In this document: in pieces, positions 17,876 to 25,831 of the stretch
How the letters are laid out: each line of letters opens with the position of its first letter
Numbering within the stretch: the stretch's first letter is position 1
Assembly: GCF_014197145.1 (NCBI RefSeq)
Contig: NZ_JACIEZ010000010.1
Location: 1 to 64,000 of the forward strand
Reading direction: 5' to 3'
DNA from: Gellertiella hungarica
GTDB lineage: Bacteria; Pseudomonadota; Alphaproteobacteria; Rhizobiales; Rhizobiaceae
DNA: 64,000 nucleotides
Position numbers and translations under genes: made by a program
Notes under the pieces: generated by a model
Databases searched by the model: none
Told to the model about the DNA's origin: nothing
What the model saw: only the letters and a program-made list of their open reading frames with translations

Positions 17876-19419
17876 TGGACAACACGCTCGACACCCAGGA
17901 CAACGCTCCCGCGCCGCCCTCGATCAAGAAGGTGGCGGCGAAGCTGTCCAGCGGCGCGCTGTTCAGCAAGAGCCTCGGCTTCGTGCGCGAGATCTTCATG
18001 GCGCATGTGGTGGGCGTCGCGGCGCTGGCCGACAGTTTCCGCAGCTCGATCACCATCATCCTCGTGCCGCTCGCCTTCCTGCAGAACGAGAGCGTGCCGG
18101 CGATCCTCATTCCGCGCATGCAGGAGGCCGGCCGCCAGGGCGAAGCCGCCCACCGGCTTGCCGCCATGACCATCGCGCTCACCTCCATCGGCGCGCTTCT
18201 CATGGTGCTGACGATGATCATCGCCAACCTGCTCGTCGATGCCATGCTGGCCGGCGTCTCGGTCGCGGAGCGGCAGACGACGATCTATTTCGTGCACATC
18301 ATGGCCTTCTCGATGCCCGCTTCGGTGGCGATCAACTGCCTTGCGGCGGGAGAGATCGCGCTCGGCAAGACGCGGGTCACCAATGCGCGGGCCAGCATCC
18401 TCAATGTCGGCGTCATGCTCGGGCTCGCCATGCTGGTGCTGACCGACGAGGGCGCGATGCTGGCGATCGCCTTCACGCTTTCCTTCAACACGCTCGCCAT
18501 CTGGGCCACCTGGTCGCTGTGGCGGGAGGGGAACCTCTCCTTCGAGCGGCTGACGGCAGGGGACGTCTGGTCGGAAACGCGCATCTTCCTCAGCCGGCTC
18601 GTGCCCTTCCTGCCGCTGCCGGCGGCGGAGCAGACCAACATCTGGCTGGAGCGCCTGCTGGCCTCGAAGCTGACGACCGGCGCCATCGCCTCCATGGACT
18701 ATGCCCGCACGCTCACCGACAGCGCGCTGCTGCTCGTCAGCCAGCCCATCGGTCTTGCGGTGCTTTCCCACGGAGACGAGGACCGGATCAAGGAACAGTC
18801 CGAAGCGATCACCCGCTTCGTCGCCATCGTCATGATGCCGGCCTCCGCCTTCATCTTCGTCTTCGCGCCCGACATCGTGCGCCTCATCTTCCAGCGCGGC
18901 GCCTTCAACGCGCTCGGCGTGGAGCTGACGAGCGAGGCGCTGCGCGGCATTTCCATCGGTCTCTGGGCCTCGACGCTGGGCTGGATCCTGCTCAGGCTTC
19001 TCAACCGCGCGAACCGCAGCACGCTTGCTGCCGGCATCCTCGTTGCATCCTACCTCGCCAACATCGGCATCAATGCCGCCACCGCGACGCTCGCCGAGGC
19101 GCAGACCTACGGCACCCTCTTCCTCGGCTTCGGGGAAACGGTGCGCAGCTTCGTGATGTGCGCCTCGGTGATCATTGCGCTCGGCACGCCGCTGTCGCTG
19201 CTGCGTCTCCTGGCCCGCGGGCTCATTCCCGCCGCGGCCATGGCGCTTGCCGGGCTCGAGGTGATCGAAACCTTCGACGGCACGCTGGTCCGGCTCGCGC
19301 TCGGCCTCAGCTGCTACCTGCTGGCCGTGGCAATCGGGGCGGCTCTCCTCGCCCCCGAAATCTTCGGCAAGCTCTACGCCCTTGCGGTGTCCAGAAAGGG
19401 AACCAAGCCCGATGCCTGA
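17872..19419 (+). CDS. MurJ/MviN-type polysaccharide flippase
   Basis: This 515-residue polytopic membrane protein (about 13-14 segments) is of the MOP superfamily. The N-terminal signature SKSLGFVREIFMAHVVG and a later FQRGAFN motif resemble MurJ lipid II flippases rather than classical Wzx. In this operon it most likely flips the undecaprenyl-linked repeat unit to the periplasm. ATGATG at 17872/17875 offers two adjacent starts overlapping the previous stop. The C-terminus overlaps the deacetylase start by 8 bp. Confidence 0.82.
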   Translation: MMDNTLDTQDNAPAPPSIKKVAAKLSSGALFSKSLGFVREIFMAHVVGVAALADSFRSSITIILVPLAFLQNESVPAILIPRMQEAGRQGEAAHRLAAMTIALTSIGALLMVLTMIIANLLVDAMLAGVSVAERQTTIYFVHIMAFSMPASVAINCLAAGEIALGKTRVTNARASILNVGVMLGLAMLVLTDEGAMLAIAFTLSFNTLAIWATWSLWREGNLSFERLTAGDVWSETRIFLSRLVPFLPLPAAEQTNIWLERLLASKLTTGAIASMDYARTLTDSALLLVSQPIGLAVLSHGDEDRIKEQSEAITRFVAIVMMPASAFIFVFAPDIVRLIFQRGAFNALGVELTSEALRGISIGLWASTLGWILLRLLNRANRSTLAAGILVASYLANIGINAATATLAEAQTYGTLFLGFGETVRSFVMCASVIIALGTPLSLLRLLARGLIPAAAMALAGLEVIETFDGTLVRLALGLSCYLLAVAIGAALLAPEIFGKLYALAVSRKGTKPDA

Positions 19420-20425
19420 CCGCATGATCCCGAAAATCTCCGTGCCCGGCGGCATGCTCGCCACCACGGCCCGCTGGATGGATGCCCTGCGCGGCCAGAG
19501 GGGGTGCTTCTTCACCTTCCACCGCGCAGCGCCTTCCTCCCTGTGGCCGAGCCTCCCGAACCGCGATTTCTACATCGATCTCGGCTTTCTCGACACGCTG
19601 CTCGGCCATCTCGCCGCCAGCGGGCGGCGGGTCGTGACCGTGGAGGAGGGGCTGGCGCTGGCCGCCGATCCCGCAAGCCGCGAGACCTTCGTCAACTTCT
19701 CCATCGACGATTGCTACCGCGACACCTTCGAGGAGGTGGTTCCTCTCTTCCGCCGCCACGGCGTGCCGATCACGCTCTTCGTCACGACCGGCATTCCCGA
19801 CGGCACCCTGCCCCTGTGGTGGATCGGGCTGGAAGACACCATTTTCACGCGCGACTTCGTTCTCGTCGATGGCGAGCGGCACGAGACGGACACGACGGAG
19901 CGCAAGATCGCCACCTATCTCTCGCTCCAGGCCCGCTGGGACGGACCGGGCGCGCCCGACCACTACGCGCGTTTTGCCGCCGACAACGGCGTGGACACCG
20001 AAGCCGTCCACTGGAAGCACGCCATCACCTGGGACATGCTTTCGCAACTGGCGACCGATCCGCTCGTCGAAATCGGCTCCCACACCGTCTCCCATCCCCG
20101 CGTCTCCACGCTCTCCGACGAGGAGGCAAGCCGAGAGCTGGCCGGCAGCCGCAGCCGGCTTCGGGAAAAGCTTGGCCTGCCGGTGAAGCACTTCGCCTTC
20201 CCCTATGGCCGCAGGAAGGATTGCGGGCCGCGCGATTTCGAGATCGCCCGGCAGGCCGGTTACGGCAGCGTCGCCACCACCACCAAGGGCCTGCTGAAGA
20301 GCGGCCCCACCCCTTATGCCTATCCGCGGATCACGCTGAACGGGGCGCACCAGAACCTCGTGGTGCCGGAGCTCCATCTGGCCGGTGCATCCGCCGTCGC
20401 AGCCAGGATGCTCGGCCGTGTCTGA
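19412..20425 (+). CDS. Polysaccharide deacetylase (NodB homology domain)
   Basis: This is a 337-residue carbohydrate esterase-4-like protein. The NodB metal site is visible as FSIDDCYRD (catalytic Asp pair, about residue 98) and SHTVSHP (the HxxxH zinc ligands, about residue 222), followed by FAFPYGR. It should remove N-acetyl groups from amino sugars of the polymer or its precursor. In holdfast-type polysaccharides this step is needed for adhesiveness. No signal peptide is seen, which suggests cytoplasmic action or another export route. The start at 19412 has AGAAAGG upstream, and the gene overlaps the next one by 8 bp. Confidence 0.82.
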   Translation: MPDRMIPKISVPGGMLATTARWMDALRGQRGCFFTFHRAAPSSLWPSLPNRDFYIDLGFLDTLLGHLAASGRRVVTVEEGLALAADPASRETFVNFSIDDCYRDTFEEVVPLFRRHGVPITLFVTTGIPDGTLPLWWIGLEDTIFTRDFVLVDGERHETDTTERKIATYLSLQARWDGPGAPDHYARFAADNGVDTEAVHWKHAITWDMLSQLATDPLVEIGSHTVSHPRVSTLSDEEASRELAGSRSRLREKLGLPVKHFAFPYGRRKDCGPRDFEIARQAGYGSVATTTKGLLKSGPTPYAYPRITLNGAHQNLVVPELHLAGASAVAARMLGRV

Positions 20426-21554
20426 GAAGCTTCGCGTCATCTCCATCGCCCACACCGCCGTCTCGCGGTCCGCGGGCCGGCTCCGCTACGCGCCCTTTGC
20501 GGGACGCGACGATCTCGACGTGCATCTGGTCGTGCCCGCCCGCTGGAAGCAGTTCGGCCGGGAGATGGTTGCCGATCCGCCCGGCGACCCCGGCGTGACC
20601 ACCCATGTGCTGCCGATCCTCTTTCCCCATGCGGGTCCGTTCAGCTGGTACCTGCACGTCTATCGCGGGCTCGGCCGCCTCATCCGCGAGGTGCGCCCCC
20701 ATGTGATCCACCTGTGGGAGGAGCCCTGGAGCCTCGTCGCCCTGCAGGCCCTGGCGCTGAAGGGCAAGGCGGGCTTCGTGCTCGAGGTGGACCAGAACAT
20801 CCTCAAGCGGCTTCCGCCGCCCTTCGAGGCGATCCGCCGGCATGTGCTGGCAAACACCGATCACATCCTCTCGCGCAGCAACGACGCCACCATGGTGGTG
20901 GAGGCGCGGGGCTATCGCGGCCCCGTCAGCATGATCGGCTACGGGGTCGACCGGGGGGTCTTCGCGCCCGCGCCCGGCGGCACGGAGACGGCCGGGCGCG
21001 AGGGGCTGGTGCTTGGCTATGTCGGCCGCCTGGTGGAGGAAAAGGGCATTCAGGATGCGCTCGATGCCATGGCGCGGAGCCCCGTTCCCGTGACGCTGAA
21101 GCTGATGGGCGAGGGCCCCTACGAGGCGGCACTGCGGGAGAAGGCGGCAGGCCTCGGCCTTGCGGACCGGGTGCATGTCCAGCCCTGGGACAAGCCGGAA
21201 GGCGTCGCCGCCTTCATCCGCTCGCTCGACGCGCTGATCCTGCTCACCCACACCACGCCTGTCGTCAAGGAACAGTTCGGCCGGGTGATCATCGAGGCCC
21301 AGAGCGCCGGCGTCCCTGTCATCGGGGCGCAGTCGGGCGCGATCCCCGACGTGATCGGGGAGGGCGGCTGGATCGTGCCGCAGCGCGACCCCGCCGCGCT
21401 GGCCACCCTCATCGGCAGGCTTGCGGCCGATCCCGCCGAGCGGAAGCACCGTGCGGCCCTCGGCGAGGAAAACGTCCGGCAGCGCTTCACCTACGAGGCC
21501 ATCGCGGGGCAGCTCCTCGGTGCCTACAGGGATGCGGCGCGCGGATATCGCTGA
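20418..21554 (+). CDS. GT4-family glycosyltransferase
   Basis: This 378-residue GT-B enzyme carries GYVGRLVEEKGIQDALDAM, the start of the donor-binding half (about residue 200), and EQFGRVIIEAQSAG (about 290), the E-x7-E nucleotide-sugar site. It starts with GTG at 20418, which overlaps the deacetylase stop, and is the last gene of the + strand polysaccharide operon. Its stop lies 9 bp from the convergent glycoside hydrolase stop. Confidence 0.83.
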   Translation: MSEKLRVISIAHTAVSRSAGRLRYAPFAGRDDLDVHLVVPARWKQFGREMVADPPGDPGVTTHVLPILFPHAGPFSWYLHVYRGLGRLIREVRPHVIHLWEEPWSLVALQALALKGKAGFVLEVDQNILKRLPPPFEAIRRHVLANTDHILSRSNDATMVVEARGYRGPVSMIGYGVDRGVFAPAPGGTETAGREGLVLGYVGRLVEEKGIQDALDAMARSPVPVTLKLMGEGPYEAALREKAAGLGLADRVHVQPWDKPEGVAAFIRSLDALILLTHTTPVVKEQFGRVIIEAQSAGVPVIGAQSGAIPDVIGEGGWIVPQRDPAALATLIGRLAADPAERKHRAALGEENVRQRFTYEAIAGQLLGAYRDAARGYR

Positions 21555-21563
21555 TCGGGCGCG

Positions 21564-22892
21564 TCAGCGGGTCACAAGCGCCATATAGGTCTCGCCGCCG
21601 GGCAGCGCCTCGAAGGTGAAGCTCTCGCCACCGGCATCGCGGATGTCGCGCAGGCCGTCCCAGCCCCACAGCTCGATGCGTCTAGCGCCTTCCGGAAGCG
21701 GGATCGTCCAGCGCCCGCCGGCAATATCGGTCCAGCCGCGCCGGTTGTGCCAGACGAAGAGATCCCCCTTCGGCCCGGTGAGATGCATCGTGCCCGACTT
21801 GTAGGGGTCCGACGAGACGATGGTCATGTCCGCCGCAAGCTCCATCACCCGCATCAGCACGCGGGAGCGCTCCTCCGGCACCCAGCCCGTTCCATCCTTG
21901 GCCATGGCATAGCCCGCGCCTTCGCCGTGGCCGGTATCGGCAAGGTTCCAGGGAAAGGCGAAGACGGTGATCGGCTGCCCCTTCGCGCCCACGACGCCGA
22001 GATTGTCCCAGATCGCGGTGAGGAAGAGGCTTGCCGCGACCTTCTCGTCCGACCAGCCGGCACTGCGCGAGATGTTGTATTCGGTGGAATAGAAATTGAT
22101 GTCCCGCTTCAGCCCGAGCGTCTGCTTGATGCGGTCGAAACAGGTCTGGGCGGAGAACTGCCGGCCTTCGGTCAGCGGATACCAGCGGTCGTTGTAGTAG
22201 GTGTGCAGGTCGATGCCGTCGAGCTTGCCGGACTCGAGAAGGTCCGCGATTGCCGGCCCGTAGCCGCGCAGCGTGGCATCGCCATCGATGTTGCAGGCGG
22301 CAAAGCCGGCCGGCACCACCTTCAGCGCCGGATCGACCGAATGGATACCGTCGGCCAGCCCTTCCAGCGCGTCGCGATAGTCCTTCTTCGGGATCGTGTT
22401 CTGGACATCGGGTTCGTTCACGGCGGAAAAGATGGTCGCGCCGAAATCCCTGATGCGGTGTTCCTGGCCCCATTCGCCGTTCGGGCGGAAGCGCTTGGCA
22501 TAGATGACGCCGGCCTTGTACCAGTCGTCATAGGAACCGATCGGCTGGGGCGGGTCGAGATACTGGTAGCTGCCCTCGTATTCGAAGAGGATCACCGGCG
22601 TGATGCCGTTGCGGTAGGCCTGCATCATCGCCGCATCGAAATCATGCGGGGTGGGCACCCGCTCGAGGTCGCGCCAGCCATAGGAGTTCATCCGCCCGAG
22701 CCGCGCGCCGACCCCGCGAAGCGCCTCGTAGAGCGAGTCCGTGGGAGCGCCCGCAAGGTGAGTCACGAGATTGCCGCCGCCGATGCGCCATTTCAGCGTG
22801 CCATCCGCCGCAAGGGCGCCGGATGCGCCGAGGACAAGGCCAAGACCGGCGGCAGCGGCGAGGCACGCCATCCGGCGCCAGGGCGCCGTCAC
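21564..22892 (-). CDS. Secreted clan-A glycoside hydrolase
   Basis: This 442-residue protein has a Sec signal peptide (positively charged start, Ala/Leu-rich core, ALAADG cleavage region near residue 28) and a TIM-barrel glycoside hydrolase domain. Glu160 in AVNEPDV fits the acid/base and Glu271 in YSTEYNIS the nucleophile of clan GH-A (GH39/GH5-like). A small beta-rich C-terminal part follows. It probably cuts or trims the polymer made by the surrounding genes in the periplasm or outside; the substrate is unknown. The GTG start overlaps the stop of the upstream glycosyltransferase (GTGA), so they are co-transcribed. Confidence 0.72.
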   Translation of the reverse strand: MTAPWRRMACLAAAAGLGLVLGASGALAADGTLKWRIGGGNLVTHLAGAPTDSLYEALRGVGARLGRMNSYGWRDLERVPTPHDFDAAMMQAYRNGITPVILFEYEGSYQYLDPPQPIGSYDDWYKAGVIYAKRFRPNGEWGQEHRIRDFGATIFSAVNEPDVQNTIPKKDYRDALEGLADGIHSVDPALKVVPAGFAACNIDGDATLRGYGPAIADLLESGKLDGIDLHTYYNDRWYPLTEGRQFSAQTCFDRIKQTLGLKRDINFYSTEYNISRSAGWSDEKVAASLFLTAIWDNLGVVGAKGQPITVFAFPWNLADTGHGEGAGYAMAKDGTGWVPEERSRVLMRVMELAADMTIVSSDPYKSGTMHLTGPKGDLFVWHNRRGWTDIAGGRWTIPLPEGARRIELWGWDGLRDIRDAGGESFTFEALPGGETYMALVTR

Positions 22893-24040
22893 GAATACTT
22901 CTCCTCGAGCACTTCTTCGGCAAGCGAAAGGTACTTGCGGCTGATCTCGGACCAGCCATAGCTCGTGGCGGTGCGGATCGCGCCCTCCTTCAGGCTGTCG
23001 AGCGCATGCCCGTCCTTCAGCACCCGGTCGAGCTTCTCCGCAATGTCGTCACCATTGCGGGTGATGGCATAGCCGTTCACCCCGTCCTTCAGATATTCCT
23101 CGATGCCGCCGACCCTGGTGGCCAGAACGGGCACGCCGCAGGCCATCGCCTCCATGCAGACCAGCGAGAAGGTCTCGTAGGCGCTCGGCAGCACGAAGAG
23201 ATCGGCCGCCGGATAGATCCGCTCCATGTCGCGCCGCTCGCCCGCAAAGACCATGCGGCCTGCGGTCTTGCGGGCCATCTTCACGTAGGGTTCGGGATTG
23301 TCCGAGCCGACGACGAGCAGCCAGAGATCCGGATCGTCGCGCTTCTCCAGCGCCTCGATCACCGGCGCAAGGCCCTTGCGGCCGAATTCATGGCTGACGA
23401 AGAGCAGCAGGGTGGCCTTGTCGGGAATGCCGAAGCTCTCCCGGATGGCGGTGCGGAAGCCCGGTTCCGGATGGAAGCGGGAGAGATCGATGCCATTGGG
23501 GATCACGGCAATCCTTGCCGGCGGCACATGGTAATAGGACATCAGCTCCTGCTTCACCCGGCTGGAAACGGCGACGTATCGCCTGTAGCGCAGGCCGCCG
23601 ATCATCAGCCGGTCGCGCAGCGCGACCCAGGCATGCATGGGATTGAGAAGCCAGGCCCATTGCCCCGCCTGGCGCTTTTCCTTGAGGTTCTCCGCATTGA
23701 CCGCGTGCACCACCAGAATGTCGCCATAGAAGGTGTCGCCGTGGCTGATCAGCACGGTGTTGCGCTCCGGCAGCCGGGCAAACTGCGCCGCGATGGTGAA
23801 GAGCGGCACCACGACGAGCCGCCCGACATGGCGGAAAAGCCCGCGCTTCGGCACGCGCGACAGCCATTCGACGATGGGGCGCAGCGTCACGTTTTCCGGC
23901 GGCACCTCAGGCGTCTTCGAGGCCACCACGGAATTCTTCTGGCCAAGCCTGCCGAAGGTCATGGCGAGATCCCAGGCCACCCGTTCGGCGCCGCCGGCGG
24001 TGGTGAATTCCTGGATGATCTGCACAATTTCGAAGTCCAT
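22889..24040 (-). CDS. GT4-family glycosyltransferase
   Basis: This 383-residue GT-B glycosyltransferase has an acceptor half beginning IIQEFTTAGGAERVAWDLA and a donor site PSAYETFSLVCMEAMACG (about residues 288-305, E-x7-E). It resembles the GT4 at 12018 at its start (GGAERV in both). It is the first gene of the - strand unit with the glycoside hydrolase. The 240 bp upstream are AT-rich and contain a TTAA/TTAT motif at 24098-24112. Confidence 0.83.
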   Translation of the reverse strand: MDFEIVQIIQEFTTAGGAERVAWDLAMTFGRLGQKNSVVASKTPEVPPENVTLRPIVEWLSRVPKRGLFRHVGRLVVVPLFTIAAQFARLPERNTVLISHGDTFYGDILVVHAVNAENLKEKRQAGQWAWLLNPMHAWVALRDRLMIGGLRYRRYVAVSSRVKQELMSYYHVPPARIAVIPNGIDLSRFHPEPGFRTAIRESFGIPDKATLLLFVSHEFGRKGLAPVIEALEKRDDPDLWLLVVGSDNPEPYVKMARKTAGRMVFAGERRDMERIYPAADLFVLPSAYETFSLVCMEAMACGVPVLATRVGGIEEYLKDGVNGYAITRNGDDIAEKLDRVLKDGHALDSLKEGAIRTATSYGWSEISRKYLSLAEEVLEEKYS

Positions 24041-24097
24041 GATCGGGAACCGATGCTGGTTGTCGTTCGGAGACGGATGTTCTGCGGCCTGCCACAG

Positions 24098-24112
24098 TTA
24101 ACGAATGGTTAT
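24098..24112 (-). promoter_or_regulatory. CtrA-like motif upstream of glycosyltransferase operon
   Basis: TTAACGAATGGTTAT (TTAA-N7-TTAT) lies 58 bp upstream of the 24040 start. A CtrA half-site word, ATGGTTAA, lies further up near 24159. Both flanks of the polysaccharide locus thus share the same spaced motif and the word AATGGTTAT. This is a candidate only. Confidence 0.3.
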
Positions 24113-24282
24113 GTATTAGATATTTCGGATCGGGCTGTCGACCGCATAAGTGTTTGATGGTTAATGGCAAACCGGTTTCCCGGAATGGGGCTCGCGCCCC
24201 CGGGAAATCTCATTTCGGTGCAGGAATGGCGTCTCCGATCGGGACAGCCGCGGCCGGCGGCAGGCCGCCGCCGGGCAATCGC

Positions 24283-25143
24283 CTAAAGGCCGTGGCTGCG
24301 ATTGTAGCCGTTGACCGGCGGCGGGCTCCAGCCCTCCGGCAGACGCGCCGGACGGTAGATCTCGACGACCAGCGGATAGCAGGCCGCGCTGTCGGAGGAG
24401 TGTTCGGCCGAGCAGTCGCCGCCCGGGCAGGCGGACATGCAGCCGAGAAGATCGATCTCGGCGAAGAACTCCAGATAATCGCCCGGCCGCACCGGGCTTG
24501 CCTTCATGAAATACTGGCCGGTGTCGCGGGTGAAGCCGGTGCACATGAAGACGTTGAGCACGTCATGGATGAAGGTTTCCGCCTCGGCGAGGGGCTTGCC
24601 CGTCCGTGCCGCGAAGGCCCGGGTCAGGTTCGAATGGCAGCAGTGGTGATACTGGCCGCCATGGCTGAGAAGATTGTGGGTATAGGGGTCGCAGCGCGTG
24701 CCGATGACATCGTGCACGGAACCGCCAAAGGCGTCGAAACCGTACCAGTCGAGCGTATCGTGGGTGATGGTCGCCATCGGGCGCAGGTAGGGAAAGCTCG
24801 AGAACAGCTGGTCCCCGAGCCCCACATGGGTGCCGTTCAGCGCGCGGGTCTTGCCGCTGTAGAAGCGCTCCGAGAGATTGTCCCGGTTGAAGAGGTTGAG
24901 ATCGCCCACCTGAGATCCCTCCGAGCAGAGGATCCGGAAGAAGTGGCCGGCAGGCACCTCCCAGGTGGCCGCCTCGCGCGGCGGCACCGTCACGGTCTCG
25001 ACGAGCTCCAGCCCGTCTCGCAGGGCGCGATAGGCGGAAAGGTCGGGCCGCGGCAGGCTCTGGACCGGATAGCAGATCACCGGCTTCACGGCCTTGCGGG
25101 CATCGGCATCGGCAGGGGCTTCAGTGATCGGGCGGGGCTTCAT
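24283..25143 (-). CDS. DUF1989 / urea carboxylase-associated family protein
   Basis: This is a 286-residue protein of the DUF1989 family, often encoded beside urea or guanidine carboxylase genes. Conserved-looking residues include LFNRDNLSERF, SGKTRALNGTH, a His/Cys-rich HHCCHSN stretch (about residue 172), and CPGGDCSAEHSSD near the C-terminus, which could bind metal. The biochemical role is not settled. No urea or guanidine genes are nearby here. The ATG at 25143 has GGAG 8 nt upstream; an earlier in-frame start at 25200 adds residues unlike the family. trxC lies 67 bp upstream on the same strand. Confidence 0.75.
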   Translation of the reverse strand: MKPRPITEAPADADARKAVKPVICYPVQSLPRPDLSAYRALRDGLELVETVTVPPREAATWEVPAGHFFRILCSEGSQVGDLNLFNRDNLSERFYSGKTRALNGTHVGLGDQLFSSFPYLRPMATITHDTLDWYGFDAFGGSVHDVIGTRCDPYTHNLLSHGGQYHHCCHSNLTRAFAARTGKPLAEAETFIHDVLNVFMCTGFTRDTGQYFMKASPVRPGDYLEFFAEIDLLGCMSACPGGDCSAEHSSDSAACYPLVVEIYRPARLPEGWSPPPVNGYNRSHGL

Positions 25144-25210
25144 CCGGAATCTCCATGGTTCGCGCGGGTTCTGAATGGCCTGCCGCGGGCTCCCGGTCAA
25201 CTGCCCGGGA

Positions 25211-25645
25211 TCACGCGATGCCGTGCGCGGCGATCCACCGCCGAAGCTCGCCTTCCGGCAGGGCGCCGCTCACGCGGGCCACTTCCTGACCGCCCCGCAG
25301 GAGCACGAGTGTCGGGATGGAGCGGATCTGATACCGCGCCGCAAGCGCCTGTTCCGCATCCGTGTCCACCTTGGCAAAGCGCAGCCTGTCCGCATAGGCC
25401 GCCGCCGTCCGCTCGAAGACCGGCGCCATGGCCTTGCAGGGGCCGCACCAGGAGGCCCAGAAATCCACGAGCACGGGCAGATCCGGCGATTTGACCTGCC
25501 GGTCGAAATTCTCCGCCGTCAGCGTAACCGGCTTGCCGTCGAAGAGCGGCGCCTTGCAGCTGGCACAACGGGCCTTTGCGGCCTCGCGTCCGTCCGCGTG
25601 ACGGTTCATCTGGCCGCAATGGGGGCAGGGAATGATGCGCGACAT
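25211..25645 (-). CDS. trxC: Thioredoxin 2 (TrxC) with N-terminal zinc finger
   Basis: This 144-residue protein has an N-terminal zinc-binding module with CPHC (residues 7-10) and CASC (about 27-30), followed by a thioredoxin fold with active site WCGPC (about residue 66) and the cis-Pro segment RSIPT. E. coli TrxC is 139 residues with the same plan. It reduces protein disulfides, typically under oxidative stress. The start at 25645 follows GGAGG at 9 nt; longer in-frame starts lack this. It is divergent from sulfide:quinone oxidoreductase, suggesting a shared thiol/sulfide theme. Confidence 0.92.
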   Translation of the reverse strand: MSRIIPCPHCGQMNRHADGREAAKARCASCKAPLFDGKPVTLTAENFDRQVKSPDLPVLVDFWASWCGPCKAMAPVFERTAAAYADRLRFAKVDTDAEQALAARYQIRSIPTLVLLRGGQEVARVSGALPEGELRRWIAAHGIA

Positions 25646-25763
25646 GAAAAAACGCCTCCGCTTGTGGGAATGGCCCTCCCGGCGGCAGGCCCGCAGTTGA
25701 GGGGAGCGGGACCCGCAGGCGCCGGTGCGGGCGGTGATCTTTCCTAGCATTTAGTTGCAGGAT

Positions 25764-25798
25764 AAATCAATTGATTTCCGTATCTACGAAGCTTAGTA
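25764..25798. promoter_or_regulatory. Two palindromes in the trxC-sqr divergent region
   Basis: AAATCAATTGATTT (25764-25777) is a perfect 14-bp palindrome. TACGAAGCTTAGTA (25785-25798) is a near-palindrome centred 21 bp further on. Both sit 34-68 bp before the sqr start in AT-rich DNA. They are plausible sites for a dimeric repressor, for example a sulfide-sensing ArsR-type protein. The identity of the regulator is a guess. Confidence 0.4.
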
Positions 25799-25831
25799 TC
25801 TAAATAGGTCAAGCGCTGGAGGAGGCGGAAC

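Noticed and set aside
25144-25210. Guanidine riboswitch before the DUF1989 gene
   Set aside because: Only 67 nt separate it from trxC, and no conserved riboswitch core is visible.
24154-25494. 446-codon open frame on the + strand
   Set aside because: It lies opposite the DUF1989 and thioredoxin genes, which are well supported on the other strand.
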